Of a DNA stretch of 64,000 bases, positions 42,276 to 51,629 are shown piece after piece. The DNA comes from Cohnella sp. SGD-V74 (lineage in GTDB: Bacteria > Bacillota > Bacilli > Paenibacillales > Paenibacillaceae): positions 1-64,000 of the forward strand of contig NZ_PVYW01000026.1 in the NCBI RefSeq assembly GCF_003001675.1. Reading direction: 5' to 3'. Below the pieces are notes generated by a model. It saw nothing but the letters and a program-made list of their open reading frames with translations. It did no database searches and was not told where the DNA came from. The translations under genes were made by a program, and so were the position numbers. Each line of letters starts with the position of its first letter. The stretch's first letter is position 1.

Positions 42276-44054
42276 CTACGCCTTGCACAGAGCGGCGAAA
42301 GCGTCGACGTCGGACACCGCCCTGGCGACCGCGTCGTTCCAGAAGCCCGGTTCGTCCAGGCGGACGCCAAGATGGCGGGAGGCCAGCTCCTCGACGGTCA
42401 TGACGGCGGTGTCCCGCAGCAAGGCGTCGTAACGGCCGGCGAACGAGGCGCCTTCCCTCTCCGCCACGGCCGCGAGTCCCGTGCTGAACAAATACCCGAA
42501 CGTGTAAGGGAAGTTGTAGAACGGCACGTCGGTCAAGTAGAAGTGCAGCTTGGACGCCCAGAAATGAGGATGCCAGCTTCCGAGCGCATCGCCGAACGCT
42601 TCCTTCTGGGCTTCCGTCATCAGCTCGCTCAGCTCCGCCGCCTCGAGCATGCCCGAAGCGCGCCTTGCATAGAAGCTGGTCTCGAACAGGAAGCGCGCCC
42701 GGATGTTCATGCAGAAGGCGACCGCCCGCGTCAGCCGTTCGTCCAGCAAAGCCAGCTTCTCCTCGTCGCTCCCGGCTCTGCGCAGCAGCGCGTCGCTGAC
42801 AATCGCCTCCGCGAACGTGGAGGCCGTCTCGGCCACGTTCATCGCGTATTCCTGCGCCAGCGGCGGCAGCTCCTGAACGAGCCGCGCGTGGTAGGCGTGA
42901 CCGAGCTCGTGCGCCAACGTCGATACGTTGCCCGGAGTTCCGGAATACGTCATGAAGATCCGGCTCTGGCGGCCGATCGGGAAGCTTGTGCAGAACCCTC
43001 CCGGTCTCTTGCCCGGCCTGTCTTCCGCTTCGATCCAGCGGTCGGCGAACGCGGTCTTGGCCAGTTCCGTCAGCTGCGGCGAGAACTGCGAGAAAGCGTC
43101 CGTGATGAGCGAAGCCGCTTCTTCGTACGGGATCTTGGATTGGGTGGAAGCGACCGGCGCGTCGACATCGTGCCAGCTCGGCTTCTCCTTGCCCAGCAGT
43201 TGGGCCTTCAGCGCCAAATACCGCTTAAGCGGCTCTACGCTCGTCTCGACCGCGGCCCACATCGCCTCCAGCGTCTGCCGGCTCATCCGGTTGATCGCCA
43301 GCGGCTCCTTAAGCGGGTCGCTCCAGCCGCGAAGCCCGTACAGCTTCAGCCGGAAACCGGCGATCCGGTTCAGCGCGTCCGCGCCCAAGTCCGCCTGCTC
43401 GCCCCAAGCCTTCTCCCATTTGGCCGCCATCTCGTCGCGCACCGCTTGCGACGAATCGTCCAGCTTGTTGGCCGCTTGACCCGCGGAGAGGTGAACGGTC
43501 TTGCCGTCCTCCTCCCAAGGAATCGCGATTCTTCCGACGACCGTATTGTAATGCTCTCCCCAGCCGTGATAGCCGTCCACGGCCAGCTCGCTGGCGACTG
43601 CCTCCAACGCCGGCGGAAGCTTCTCCTTCGCGAAGCCGCGCTTCTCGTTAAGCGGGAACAGCACCGCGGCGAGCTCGGGCCGCGCCGTCCACGCCTGCCA
43701 GTCGGCGTCGGGCACACGCGCCAGCTTCGCGTCGAACAAATCGGAAGCTTGCTTGTAACGCGCGCTCAGCGTCTGAATCCGCTCCGTCCAGCCGACGGCG
43801 CGCCTGTCGTTCATGTTCTGCGCCGTCAAGCAACCGACGAAGGAGTCGGCTTCCCGCAGACGGGCGAGCGTCTCCTGCAGCTTGCCCGTCCATTGCGCAA
43901 GCCGCTCCGCATCCGGCGCCGCGTCTCCGCCGTCCTGAAGCTCCTTGAGCAAGGCGGCGCAGCCGGCTTCGGCTTCCTCCACGAAAGCCGCGAAATCAAG
44001 CGAAGAGGAGCCGCCCGCGAAGAGCGACTCCAGGTTCCATATCGGTTTTGTCAT
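42276..44054 (-). CDS. M3-family oligoendopeptidase (PepF-like)
   Basis: Cytoplasmic zinc metallopeptidase that cleaves short peptides. The 592-residue protein has the zinc motif HELGH (in TLAHELGHAYH, about residue 378) with a downstream Glu in a helix around AETASTFAEAI. The length fits PepF. The ATG at 44054 has GGAGAAGTGATCAGT upstream. The neighbouring truncated haemoglobin and NAD kinase recall the B. subtilis yjb region. Confidence 0.9.
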   Translation of the reverse strand: MTKPIWNLESLFAGGSSSLDFAAFVEEAEAGCAALLKELQDGGDAAPDAERLAQWTGKLQETLARLREADSFVGCLTAQNMNDRRAVGWTERIQTLSARYKQASDLFDAKLARVPDADWQAWTARPELAAVLFPLNEKRGFAKEKLPPALEAVASELAVDGYHGWGEHYNTVVGRIAIPWEEDGKTVHLSAGQAANKLDDSSQAVRDEMAAKWEKAWGEQADLGADALNRIAGFRLKLYGLRGWSDPLKEPLAINRMSRQTLEAMWAAVETSVEPLKRYLALKAQLLGKEKPSWHDVDAPVASTQSKIPYEEAASLITDAFSQFSPQLTELAKTAFADRWIEAEDRPGKRPGGFCTSFPIGRQSRIFMTYSGTPGNVSTLAHELGHAYHARLVQELPPLAQEYAMNVAETASTFAEAIVSDALLRRAGSDEEKLALLDERLTRAVAFCMNIRARFLFETSFYARRASGMLEAAELSELMTEAQKEAFGDALGSWHPHFWASKLHFYLTDVPFYNFPYTFGYLFSTGLAAVAEREGASFAGRYDALLRDTAVMTVEELASRHLGVRLDEPGFWNDAVARAVSDVDAFAALCKA

Positions 44055-44140
44055 ACTGATCACTTCTCCAATCTTATTGCGTTCGGACACTGTCGTGCGT
44101 TATCTTTAAGTCAATCTACGTGCAAGGAGAGGAATGCCTC

Positions 44141-44374
44141 TTGATCCCACTCAGCAACAGTCTGCCCTACGACGTGCAGATGAGCGACGTCGTCGCCCAG
44201 GAATGCCCGTTCTGCCGAAGCTCCAACGTTCGTCTGCCGCTTACGCCCGAAGAAGTGCTGGATATGTACGGCGGCTCCCGCAAAAGAACGATCGTGTTCC
44301 CTTGCTGCCGAAGCACTCTGCGCATCATCGACGCGGACCGGGATTACCTGCTGGCCAACCGGGCGATTCGTTAG
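44141..44374 (+). CDS. Small protein with two Cys pairs
   Basis: A 77-residue protein with CPFC near residue 23 and PCC near 54, giving a possible four-Cys zinc site split by a helix. AAGGAGAGG lies 8 nt before TTG 44141; a GTG at 44120 has no ribosome site. Function unknown. It is convergent with the DUF2225 gene. Confidence 0.65.
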   Translation: MIPLSNSLPYDVQMSDVVAQECPFCRSSNVRLPLTPEEVLDMYGGSRKRTIVFPCCRSTLRIIDADRDYLLANRAIR

Positions 44375-44382
44375 GACAAGCT

Positions 44383-45084
44383 TTACGCCCCGCTCTCGAT
44401 CATTTCCTCCGGAAGCTCCAGCCCTTGTCCGGTCATCTCTTCGCGTATGCCCTGCCACTGCTCGCGGGATGCGCGGATCATCGCGGCATCGACGATCTTC
44501 TTGTCGTGAATGACCCTTCCGAACCATCGGACGGCTTCGTGATAGTTGCCGAGCCGCTTGTTCAGCTCCCCGATCAGGAACATCAACCGGGCGCTGCTGA
44601 TCGAACCGCTCTCCGTTTCGTATACCCGGACGTAAGCGTCCAGCGCGAATTGAAGGAACCGGTTCTCCTGCTCCTTCTTCCCTTCGTAGCGATACAGCCA
44701 AGCGATATGGTGCAGCAGAGCGGCGACTACGCGGTCTTTCTCCCCGATCGCCTGTGCTGTCAGCAGGCTGAGCTTATAGCACTCCATCGCGTCCTGCGCG
44801 TCGCGCTCCCCGCCGTAGTCCCGGTTCTTCCAATGGCTGCCCATTTTATCGTAATAAATCGCCTTCTGCTTCTCGTTGATCCTCTCCGAGAAATTTTCCG
44901 TCGACGCGAAGCCGCAATAAGGACAGACCCTCACGACGTAGAAATCCGGGTTCACCGTTTTGAAATAGGAGCAGAAATCGGTATCCGTCTTCACCGCCTT
45001 CTTCAAGCTGGGCCGGACTCTCGATGTCTGAAAGCTTTGTTCGCAACAGATGCATGTCACTTTAATCTGGAAGAGCGGTTCCAT
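44383..45084 (-). CDS. DUF2225 protein (zinc-binding, TPR-like)
   Basis: A 233-residue protein. It starts with CICCEQSF and RVCPYCGFA, two CxxC pairs that likely bind zinc, followed by helical repeats resembling TPRs (YKLSLLTAQAIGEKDRVVAALLHHIAWLYRYEG, ARLMFLIGELNKRLGNYHEAVRWF). That matches DUF2225. The ATG at 45084 follows AAGGGGG. Function unknown. Confidence 0.82.
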   Translation of the reverse strand: MEPLFQIKVTCICCEQSFQTSRVRPSLKKAVKTDTDFCSYFKTVNPDFYVVRVCPYCGFASTENFSERINEKQKAIYYDKMGSHWKNRDYGGERDAQDAMECYKLSLLTAQAIGEKDRVVAALLHHIAWLYRYEGKKEQENRFLQFALDAYVRVYETESGSISSARLMFLIGELNKRLGNYHEAVRWFGRVIHDKKIVDAAMIRASREQWQGIREEMTGQGLELPEEMIESGA

Positions 45085-45095
45085 AATGGGCCCCC

Positions 45096-45491
45096 TTATT
45101 GATGTGGTGAATCGGAATCCGTGTTGATAAAATGGTGCGCGGGACCGGACAATCGCTCGATTGTCAGCTTCTGCAGCGGTTCGGTAATCGAAGTTTCGGA
45201 CAACGCCTCGGCCATGCACGCCAGCCAAGCTTCGGCGCGCTCGGGCGTGATCGGGAACGGCAAATGGCGCGCCCTCATCATCGGATGCCCGTATTCGTCG
45301 GAATAGAGCGGCGGACCGCCCAAAAATTGCGTCAGGAACAGGTACTGCTTCTCCATGACGGGATGAATGTCTTCGGGAAACAAAGGAGCGAGCAGCGGGT
45401 GCGCCTGAACCTTCGGATAAAACCGGGTCACGATTTCGCGGATCGTATCGGCTCCCCCTATCGCTTCGTAAATCGTCGCGTAGTTGGACAA
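45096..45491 (-). CDS. Truncated haemoglobin (group II, YjbI-like)
   Basis: A 131-residue 2-on-2 globin that binds heme and O2. Typical segments are TIYEAIGGADTIREIVTRFY, QYLFLTQFLGGPPLYS, and RARHLPFPI with the proximal His. The TTG at 45491 follows AGGAGG at 6 nt; an ATG at 45512 lies upstream of that site. It lies 11 bp before the DUF2225 gene, likely one operon. Confidence 0.88.
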   Translation of the reverse strand: MSNYATIYEAIGGADTIREIVTRFYPKVQAHPLLAPLFPEDIHPVMEKQYLFLTQFLGGPPLYSDEYGHPMMRARHLPFPITPERAEAWLACMAEALSETSITEPLQKLTIERLSGPAHHFINTDSDSPHQ

Positions 45492-45601
45492 GTTGCGCCT
45501 CCTGGATGGCATCGCGGCGCCGGGCGCCGGCGATGAAATGGAATGGGTTGAAAGTCCTTCATTCCCAACCATTATACCATAACGCTCCGTTACTCCTCGC
45601 G

Positions 45602-45634
45602 GCAAAAATAAAATCGCCCGCAAGGGCGATTAAA
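45602..45634 (-). terminator. Terminator after the 30-residue membrane peptide gene
   Basis: ATCGCCC-TTGC-GGGCGAT followed by TTTATTTTT on the minus strand. Confidence 0.75.
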
Positions 45635-45665
45635 ACCGGCTGTTCGCCGATCGGTCCATGAAATT

Positions 45666-45758
45666 TTATAATTCCTCTTCCGCCGGGGCCAGCGATTCCC
45701 GAATGACATAGACGAAAGCGCATACAATCAAACCTGCAACGATTGCCGCCATACTCAT
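45666..45758 (-). CDS. Putative 30-residue membrane peptide
   Basis: MSMAAIVAGLIVCAFVYVIR followed by a short acidic tail ending in EEEL: one hydrophobic helix, then charged residues. GCTGGAG lies just upstream of two in-frame ATGs (45758, 45752). The frame is followed within 30 bp by its own terminator, and no other gene uses the space, which supports a real small gene. Function unknown. Confidence 0.5.
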   Translation of the reverse strand: MSMAAIVAGLIVCAFVYVIRESLAPAEEEL

Positions 45759-45956
45759 CACTCCAGCTCGATGAATTTGTGGTGCGCGGGTTAGATCCGA
45801 ATGATCTAGTTCTATTGTAGCATATCTGCGTCAATTTTTGCACCGTTTTTTGCAAACGGTTACAGCAAAAATGGCGGGCTTGTTCGGCGATCGGCAAGAT
45901 TGTCCGGAATCGAACATATATTGGGACAAGGCACGTCAACGAATGGAGGAATGACT

Positions 45957-47270
45957 GTGGTTCCATCGGGCGCGAATCCGGAAAATACGAGCCGCCGCTT
46001 CGCGCTGGCGAGCGCGCTGGCCATCGGCGGAGCGGCCCTGCTCATCGGCTGTCTCGCTCTCGGAGACGGCTCCGGAGCGCTGAACGCATCGCTTAGGGGA
46101 GTGGCCGTATGGTGGGAAGTGCTGTTTCCCGCCCTGTTTCCTTTTTTCGTTCTGTCCGAGCTGCTGCTCGGCTTCGGAATCGTTCATTTTATGGGTACGC
46201 TGCTGGACCCGTTCATGCGCCCGCTGTTCCGTCTTCCCGGCGTCGGCGGCTTTATCGTCTCGATGGGCTTCGTGTCCGGCTATCCGGTAGGCGCGCGGCT
46301 GACTTCGCGCTTGATGGATCAGAAGCTGGTAACGAGAGACGAAGGGGAACGGCTCGTCGCGATGACGACGACGTCCGATCCCATCTTCCTGATCGGCGCC
46401 GTATGCATCGGCTTCTTCGGCAATCCGCTTGCCGCTCCCGTGCTTGCGGCCGCCCACTACAGCGGCGCCCTGCTGATCGGCATCGCTTCGCGCTTCGGGA
46501 GACGGGGCGGCGAAACGGCGGAGATCGCGGCGGCGGACAAGGGCGGACCGAAGCGAAGCCGCTGGCGCGCCGCGCTTGCGGCCATGCACCGCGCGAGGTT
46601 GGAGGACGGAAGGCCTTTCGGCATTCTGCTTCAACAATCGCTGCAGTCGTCCCTGGCCCTCATGATGATCGTCGGGGGATTGGTCGTCTTCTTCTCCGCG
46701 GCTCTCGACTTGCTCGTGAACGGAGGCTTGCTGACGCCTCTTCGGCAGTTGACGGCGCAGCTGCTGCCATGGTTCGGACTGTCTCCGCAGCTGTCGGAGG
46801 CGTATATGCACGGGGCTTTCGAGGTGACGCTGGGAGCCAAGGCTTCCGCGGCGGATGCGGCGATCCCTCTGGTCGACCGGGTCGCCGTCGCCGCTTTCGT
46901 ACTCTCATGGGCCGGCTTGTCCGTTCACGCGCAGGTGGCCGGTTTGATGAGCAACTCCGGATGGAGATATTTACCGTTCGCTCGGACACGGTTCATTCAC
47001 GGCCTGCTCGCGATGCTTCTCGTCTATGCGTTCTGGCCCTTGCTGTACCGGGACGAAACCGCGGGGGCCGCGGGCTGGCCATCGATCGTCTCCGCTTGGA
47101 CGAATGCCGCGCCGGACACCGTCGGTCTTCGCTTCGGATGGGAAGCCGCGTTCGTCTGGCTCCCTCTGCTTTTTGCCTGCGCCATCGGCTTGATCGTCGT
47201 CTCGGGAACGATAGCGATCGGCGTTCGCCGCCTCCGGGCACGACTCGCTTCTCCGCGCGCCAGAGATTGA
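45957..47270 (+). CDS. ylbJ: Sporulation integral membrane protein YlbJ
   Basis: A 437-residue membrane protein with about eight helices and two nucleoside-recognition-like (Gate) halves. The motifs PALFPFFVLSELLLGFG and FVSGYPVGARLTSRL are characteristic of YlbJ, which is needed for spore cortex formation in B. subtilis. The GTG at 45957 follows GGAGGA by 6 nt. Confidence 0.85.
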   Translation: MVPSGANPENTSRRFALASALAIGGAALLIGCLALGDGSGALNASLRGVAVWWEVLFPALFPFFVLSELLLGFGIVHFMGTLLDPFMRPLFRLPGVGGFIVSMGFVSGYPVGARLTSRLMDQKLVTRDEGERLVAMTTTSDPIFLIGAVCIGFFGNPLAAPVLAAAHYSGALLIGIASRFGRRGGETAEIAAADKGGPKRSRWRAALAAMHRARLEDGRPFGILLQQSLQSSLALMMIVGGLVVFFSAALDLLVNGGLLTPLRQLTAQLLPWFGLSPQLSEAYMHGAFEVTLGAKASAADAAIPLVDRVAVAAFVLSWAGLSVHAQVAGLMSNSGWRYLPFARTRFIHGLLAMLLVYAFWPLLYRDETAGAAGWPSIVSAWTNAAPDTVGLRFGWEAAFVWLPLLFACAIGLIVVSGTIAIGVRRLRARLASPRARD

Positions 47271-47370
47271 ATTCGGCCGGCTTATTGGGTATGATCAAGA
47301 CAACGATCCCTTTCGAGCATCGAATCGGCATCGAGTAACAGGGTTCCATTCGGAAGGAGCGGCCGACGTT

Positions 47371-48165
47371 TTGAAATACGCATTGCTGGACCGGGGAGAT
47401 CGGTTATCCCGGGAATTATCGGAACAATTTCAGACCCAAGCGAAGGCAAGAGGATTGATCTACGACGAAGAAGCGCCGGACACCGTCGTCTCGATCGGCG
47501 GCGACGGCACGATGCTGCAGGCGTTCCATCGTTACAAGGAGCTGTTGGATCGCGTCGCCTTCATCGGGATTCATACCGGTCATTTGGGCTTTTACGCCGA
47601 TTGGCAGAAGAACGAGCTTGTCGAGCTGCTCGACCTGATGGCGTCCTCCGAGCCGCGCAACATCCACTACCCTCTGCTGCACGTGGAAATCGATACGACC
47701 GAAGGCAAGGAAACGCACCTCGTGCTGAACGAGTTCACGCTGAAGAGCGGCGACGGTACGCTCGTGTCGGCGATTCATATCAACGACGAGCCGTTCGAGA
47801 TGTTCCGCGGCGACGGCATCGTCATCTCGACTCCGACGGGCAGCACCGGCTATAACAAAAGTCTTGGCGGAGCCGTCATCCACCCGTCGCTGGAGGCGCT
47901 GCAGATTGCGGAGATCGCTTCGATCAACAACCGCGTGTACAGGACGCTCGGCTCGTCCGTCATCCTGCCGAAGCATCACCACTGCGACATCGTGCCTCCG
48001 GATCTGGGGGAAGAGCTGATCATCGGCGTCGACCATATGCTTATGGCGCTGACCGGGGTCCGTTCGATCACGTGCAGAGTCGCGGAAAAGAAAGTCACGT
48101 TCGCCCGGTACCGCCCGTTCACGTTCTGGAATCGCGTTCGCGAGGCGTTCATCGGTTCGGTATAA
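47371..48165 (+). CDS. nadK: NAD kinase
   Basis: Phosphorylates NAD to NADP with ATP. The 264-residue protein carries the signature SIGGDGTMLQAF (GGDGT, about residues 43-47), the conserved LNEFTL segment, and TPTGSTGYNKSLGGA. The start is TTG with GGAAGGAG upstream. Its length and sequence match Firmicutes PpnK. Confidence 0.92.
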   Translation: MKYALLDRGDRLSRELSEQFQTQAKARGLIYDEEAPDTVVSIGGDGTMLQAFHRYKELLDRVAFIGIHTGHLGFYADWQKNELVELLDLMASSEPRNIHYPLLHVEIDTTEGKETHLVLNEFTLKSGDGTLVSAIHINDEPFEMFRGDGIVISTPTGSTGYNKSLGGAVIHPSLEALQIAEIASINNRVYRTLGSSVILPKHHHCDIVPPDLGEELIIGVDHMLMALTGVRSITCRVAEKKVTFARYRPFTFWNRVREAFIGSV

Positions 48166-48174
48166 TGTTGTAAA

Positions 48175-48230
48175 TAAAAGGTGCATGCCTCTTCCCTGGC
48201 GTCAGGGAGAGACATGCACCTTTTCTGTAT
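48175..48230. terminator. Terminator between nadK and yutD
   Basis: AAAGGTGCATG and CATGCACCTTTT with the inner pair TCCCTG/CAGGGA form a long hairpin with a T tract on the plus strand; it probably serves both convergent genes. Confidence 0.85.
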
Positions 48231-48246
48231 AACATGCTTATGTTGG

Positions 48247-49338
48247 CTATTCGCTGGACTTGGAAGCGCCCGATTCCGGGCGGGGACTGCCTTCGGGCCG
48301 ATTGCCCGGCTTGCCTCCGAAGCTTTTGCGGCGGCGATTCCGGCTCTGCCAACGGCCGTCGCGTCCGCCTTCGTTGCGAGCTCCCTCGCTGCGGGAACCG
48401 TCGCTGCGTCCGGCGTCGTTGCGCGCGCCCTCGCCGCGGGAATTCTCATTGCGGGAGCCTTCATTGCGGCCTCCCTCATGTCGAAAGCCTTCGTTCCGTT
48501 GGCCTTCCTTGCGTGGGCCGTCCCCACGAGGACCGTCACCGCGGGAGCCGTCATGACGCTGACCGTCCTTACGCGGCGCCCCATCGTTGCGAGAACCTTC
48601 CCGCGGAGCTTGCGCATCCTGGTGGTTCTTATGGCCGCCTCGATAATGAGGCTTGTTCGGCGCTTGTCCGCCGCCTTGCCCCTGCCCTCTGCGCTCGCTT
48701 CCGGAAGATCCGTGGGAGCGTCCTTGCCGCTGGCCGCCGGATTCCTGGCCGTTCCTCGCATGACTTCCCCGACCGGAGAAGGACGAGCCGCCGAATCTCT
48801 GGTCCCTATCCTGCCCGGCGTTGCGCCGCTCCGCTTCGCGGCGTTCCGCATCGGCCGCGGCGCGAGCCACCGCGGATACGGTTACATTCGGAACGCGTAC
48901 GGGACCGCCCGCGCGCTCCTTGAGCGGCCATCGCATAATCGGTCCGCCGGCGCTGCTCAAGGCCGCAGCCGTCTCCGCCGCCTGGCCGCCCGTCTCGTTG
49001 AGCGCGACGGCGGCTTCCGGCGCTTCCTCCTTGACGATGACCGCGTCCGGCGGAAGAGCGTTGACATCCAGCTTGGCCAGCACGAAATGGGCGCAGCCGA
49101 AATTGCAATATTCGTTGATGTAATCAATGAAGTTGGAGATCGCGAACTCCTTGCCCGCCCGCGGATGCCCGTCCCTGTAGAAACCCCGGAGACGGAGCTG
49201 ATTATAGCCCCAATCTCCGACGACGTAATCGAAGCGTTCGAGCACTTCGCTGTATCTCTCGCGAAATGCTTCGGGATTCCACCCGTTCTTGTATTCATGG
49301 ACCAGCGAGTAAGCGTTGCCTCCCGCCATGAAAATCAT
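48247..49338 (-). CDS. yutD: YutD-domain protein with long repetitive basic/acidic tail
   Basis: A 363-residue protein. Residues 1-95 (YSLVHEYKNGWNPEAFRERY to NFGCAHFVLAKLD) match the YutD family, whose B. subtilis member is only about 100 residues. Residues about 95-200 are a low-complexity linker. Residues about 200-345 are dominated by five-residue units of the form R-x-E/D-G-x (for example RNEGS, RGDGP, RSEGA). The tail is almost certainly disordered and may bind nucleic acid. The ATG overlaps the lipA stop (ATGA). Confidence 0.85.
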   Translation of the reverse strand: MIFMAGGNAYSLVHEYKNGWNPEAFRERYSEVLERFDYVVGDWGYNQLRLRGFYRDGHPRAGKEFAISNFIDYINEYCNFGCAHFVLAKLDVNALPPDAVIVKEEAPEAAVALNETGGQAAETAAALSSAGGPIMRWPLKERAGGPVRVPNVTVSAVARAAADAERREAERRNAGQDRDQRFGGSSFSGRGSHARNGQESGGQRQGRSHGSSGSERRGQGQGGGQAPNKPHYRGGHKNHQDAQAPREGSRNDGAPRKDGQRHDGSRGDGPRGDGPRKEGQRNEGFRHEGGRNEGSRNENSRGEGARNDAGRSDGSRSEGARNEGGRDGRWQSRNRRRKSFGGKPGNRPEGSPRPESGASKSSE

Positions 49339-50240
49339 GTTACGCTCTCCTTCCGGAGACCGCTCGTTCTCGCCTCCGCAGATTTGACCTGCTCATGCGC
49401 ATGGTAGGAGCTGCGGACGAACGGAGCGGACTCCACGTGGGAGAATCCCCGCTTCAATCCTTCCTCCTTCAGCGCCGCGAATTCGTCCGGATGAACGTAT
49501 CTGACGACGTCCAGATGGGACGAGGACGGCTGCAAATACTGTCCGAGCGTCAAAATGTTGCAGTCCACCGCGCGCAAGTCGTCCATTGCCTGCAGCACTT
49601 CCTCGAAGGTCTCCCCCAAGCCGAGCATAATGCTCGATTTCGTCGGGATGTTCGGCTGCATTTCCTTCGCTCTCTGAATGAGCTCCAAGGAACGCGGATA
49701 TTTCGCCTTCGCCCGCACGCGGTTCGAAAGCCGAGCGACGGTCTCGATGTTGTGATTCAGAATGTCCGGCTTCGCGTCCATTACGATCTGAAGCGAATCG
49801 CGGTTGCCCAGAAAATCCGGAATGAGCACTTCGACGCTGCAGAACGGCATTCTCTTGCGGATCGCTTTGATCGTCGCCGCGAAGATGGAAGCTCCGCCGT
49901 CCTTCAGATCGTCCCGCGCCACCGAAGTGACGACGCAGTGTTTAAGGCCCATCTGCTCGGCGGCTTCCGCCACGCGCTCCGGCTCCTGCAAGTCGAGCTC
50001 GGTCGGCAGTCCGGTTTTCACCGCGCAGAAACGGCACGCCCTCGTGCAAATATCCCCGAGAATCATAAAAGTCGCCGTGCGGTTCGCCCAGCATTCATAT
50101 ATATTCGGACAACGCGCCTCTTCGCAAACCGTATGCAGCGTCTTGCTCCTCATTACTTGCTTCAGTTCCTGGTATGGCTCCCCGGTCGTCAGCTTGATTT
50201 TCAGCCATTCGGGTTTGCGCGGTTTTGCGCCTGTCGTCAT
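49335..50240 (-). CDS. lipA: Lipoyl synthase
   Basis: Radical SAM enzyme that inserts two sulfurs into octanoylated E2/H proteins. The 301-residue protein has the auxiliary cluster motif CEEARCPNIYEC (about residues 39-50) and the radical-SAM motif CTRACRFC (about 65-72). The C-terminal RSSYHA is also conserved. It overlaps yutD by 4 nt. Confidence 0.95.
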   Translation of the reverse strand: MTTGAKPRKPEWLKIKLTTGEPYQELKQVMRSKTLHTVCEEARCPNIYECWANRTATFMILGDICTRACRFCAVKTGLPTELDLQEPERVAEAAEQMGLKHCVVTSVARDDLKDGGASIFAATIKAIRKRMPFCSVEVLIPDFLGNRDSLQIVMDAKPDILNHNIETVARLSNRVRAKAKYPRSLELIQRAKEMQPNIPTKSSIMLGLGETFEEVLQAMDDLRAVDCNILTLGQYLQPSSSHLDVVRYVHPDEFAALKEEGLKRGFSHVESAPFVRSSYHAHEQVKSAEARTSGLRKESVT

Positions 50241-50345
50241 AGGAATTCCCCTCTTTCTGTCCTCCTTATTATAACACGATTCGGATAAAAACCAATGATC
50301 TGTAAAACCCTACTTCGTAGAAGTCGAGCTTGAGGAGGAGTCACG

Positions 50346-51401
50346 TTGCTACACGATTGGCGGAGATTGGGCCGCAGCTTCCGATTCGCGGTTATTGCGG
50401 CTCTCGTTGGTCTCATGTCGCTGGGGGCGGGCGAATGCGCGCCAGCCGCTCACGGCGCGGGCAAGGATAAGCCGTCGATGGCCGACGAATACGCGAAGCG
50501 GCGGAAGCTGTACGAGGCGATCAGCTTGCGCACCGGCTTGGAATGGCCCTTCATCGCGGCGATCGATCAGTACGAAAGGACGATGTCCCGGGCCCACCCG
50601 AAGACGAGACCGATTCGCGAGAACGCGGTTACCGGCGTATACGTTCCCGAAGAGCGCTGGAGCGGCGATCTGAATCCGACGGAGGAAGACACGAACCCGG
50701 TGTCCATCCGTTTTTTTCGCGGAATCGGCCGGGATGGCTCGGGAGACAAAATCGCGGACCGCGGCAAGGACGAAGACCTGCTCTATTCCGTAACGGTTCA
50801 AGCGCTGCAGTACGGCAGCGCCGAGGACGACTTCAGCATCGGCCTGTGGGAATATTACCATAACACGCGCGCCGTCCAGCGCATTATGCAGTTTGCCAAG
50901 CTGTATAGGCGGTTCGACCGCCTGGACTTGTCCGGCCACGCCTTCCCTCTTCCTCTGAAAAGCACCTACTCGTACCGCAGCACTTGGGGCAACAAACGCG
51001 GGTGGGGCGGCAGGCGGATTCACGAAGGCACCGACATTTTCGCCGGATATGGCGTTCCGGTCAGAAGCACCTGCTACGGGGTCATCGAGATCAAGGGCTG
51101 GAACGCTTACGGAGGATGGAGAATCGGCATTCGCGACCTGAACAATCTGTACCATTATTACGCGCACTTGTCCGGCTTCGACAAAAATATAAAGACCGGA
51201 GACATCGTCAGTCCCGGTCAGGTCATCGGTTGGGTGGGCAGCTCCGGCTACGGACGCCCCGGCACGCAAGGAAAGTTTCCTCCGCACCTGCACTACGGCA
51301 TCTACAGGGACAGAGGGCTCGTGGAATGGGCGTTCGACCCTTATCCGCTGCTTCGCCGCTGGGAGAGCGAGGAGTACAAAGCATTGAAGAGGAAACGGTA
51401 G
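50346..51401 (+). CDS. Secreted M23 metallopeptidase (YunA/LytH-like)
   Basis: A 351-residue exported cell-wall peptidase. An N-terminal signal segment (about 12-35) is followed by a helical region. The LytM domain holds zinc ligands in HEGTDIF (HxxxD), HYYAHLSG and HLHYG (HxH). In B. subtilis LytH trims spore cortex peptides. The start is TTG behind GAGGAGGAG. It diverges from lipA, the same arrangement as yunA/yutB. Confidence 0.88.
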   Translation: MLHDWRRLGRSFRFAVIAALVGLMSLGAGECAPAAHGAGKDKPSMADEYAKRRKLYEAISLRTGLEWPFIAAIDQYERTMSRAHPKTRPIRENAVTGVYVPEERWSGDLNPTEEDTNPVSIRFFRGIGRDGSGDKIADRGKDEDLLYSVTVQALQYGSAEDDFSIGLWEYYHNTRAVQRIMQFAKLYRRFDRLDLSGHAFPLPLKSTYSYRSTWGNKRGWGGRRIHEGTDIFAGYGVPVRSTCYGVIEIKGWNAYGGWRIGIRDLNNLYHYYAHLSGFDKNIKTGDIVSPGQVIGWVGSSGYGRPGTQGKFPPHLHYGIYRDRGLVEWAFDPYPLLRRWESEEYKALKRKR

Positions 51402-51456
51402 ACCGAGCTTCCGCTGCGGCTCAACCATCTCCCCTTCGCTTCTCTCGTCATATGGG

Positions 51457-51627
51457 CATTTGCCGGTATCCCGTTGGGTCAGGAGCGTTACGGGACCGGC
51501 TGCATTTGCCGGTATCCCGCTGGATCAGGAACAATACGCCGCCGACTGCATTTGCCGGTATCCCGAGCGCTCAGGCACAATACGGCTCGGCGAACATTTG
51601 TCGGTATCCCGTTCGCTCAGGCGCCGC
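51457..51627. repeat. 46-bp tandem array, about 4 copies
   Basis: CATTTGCCGGTATCCCG recurs at 51457, 51503, 51549 and (with one change) 51595, exactly 46 bp apart, each followed by a variable segment containing TCAGG. The period is not a multiple of three and no gene covers it. It fills the gap between the M23 peptidase and kduD. Confidence 0.92.
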
Positions 51628-51629
51628 TT

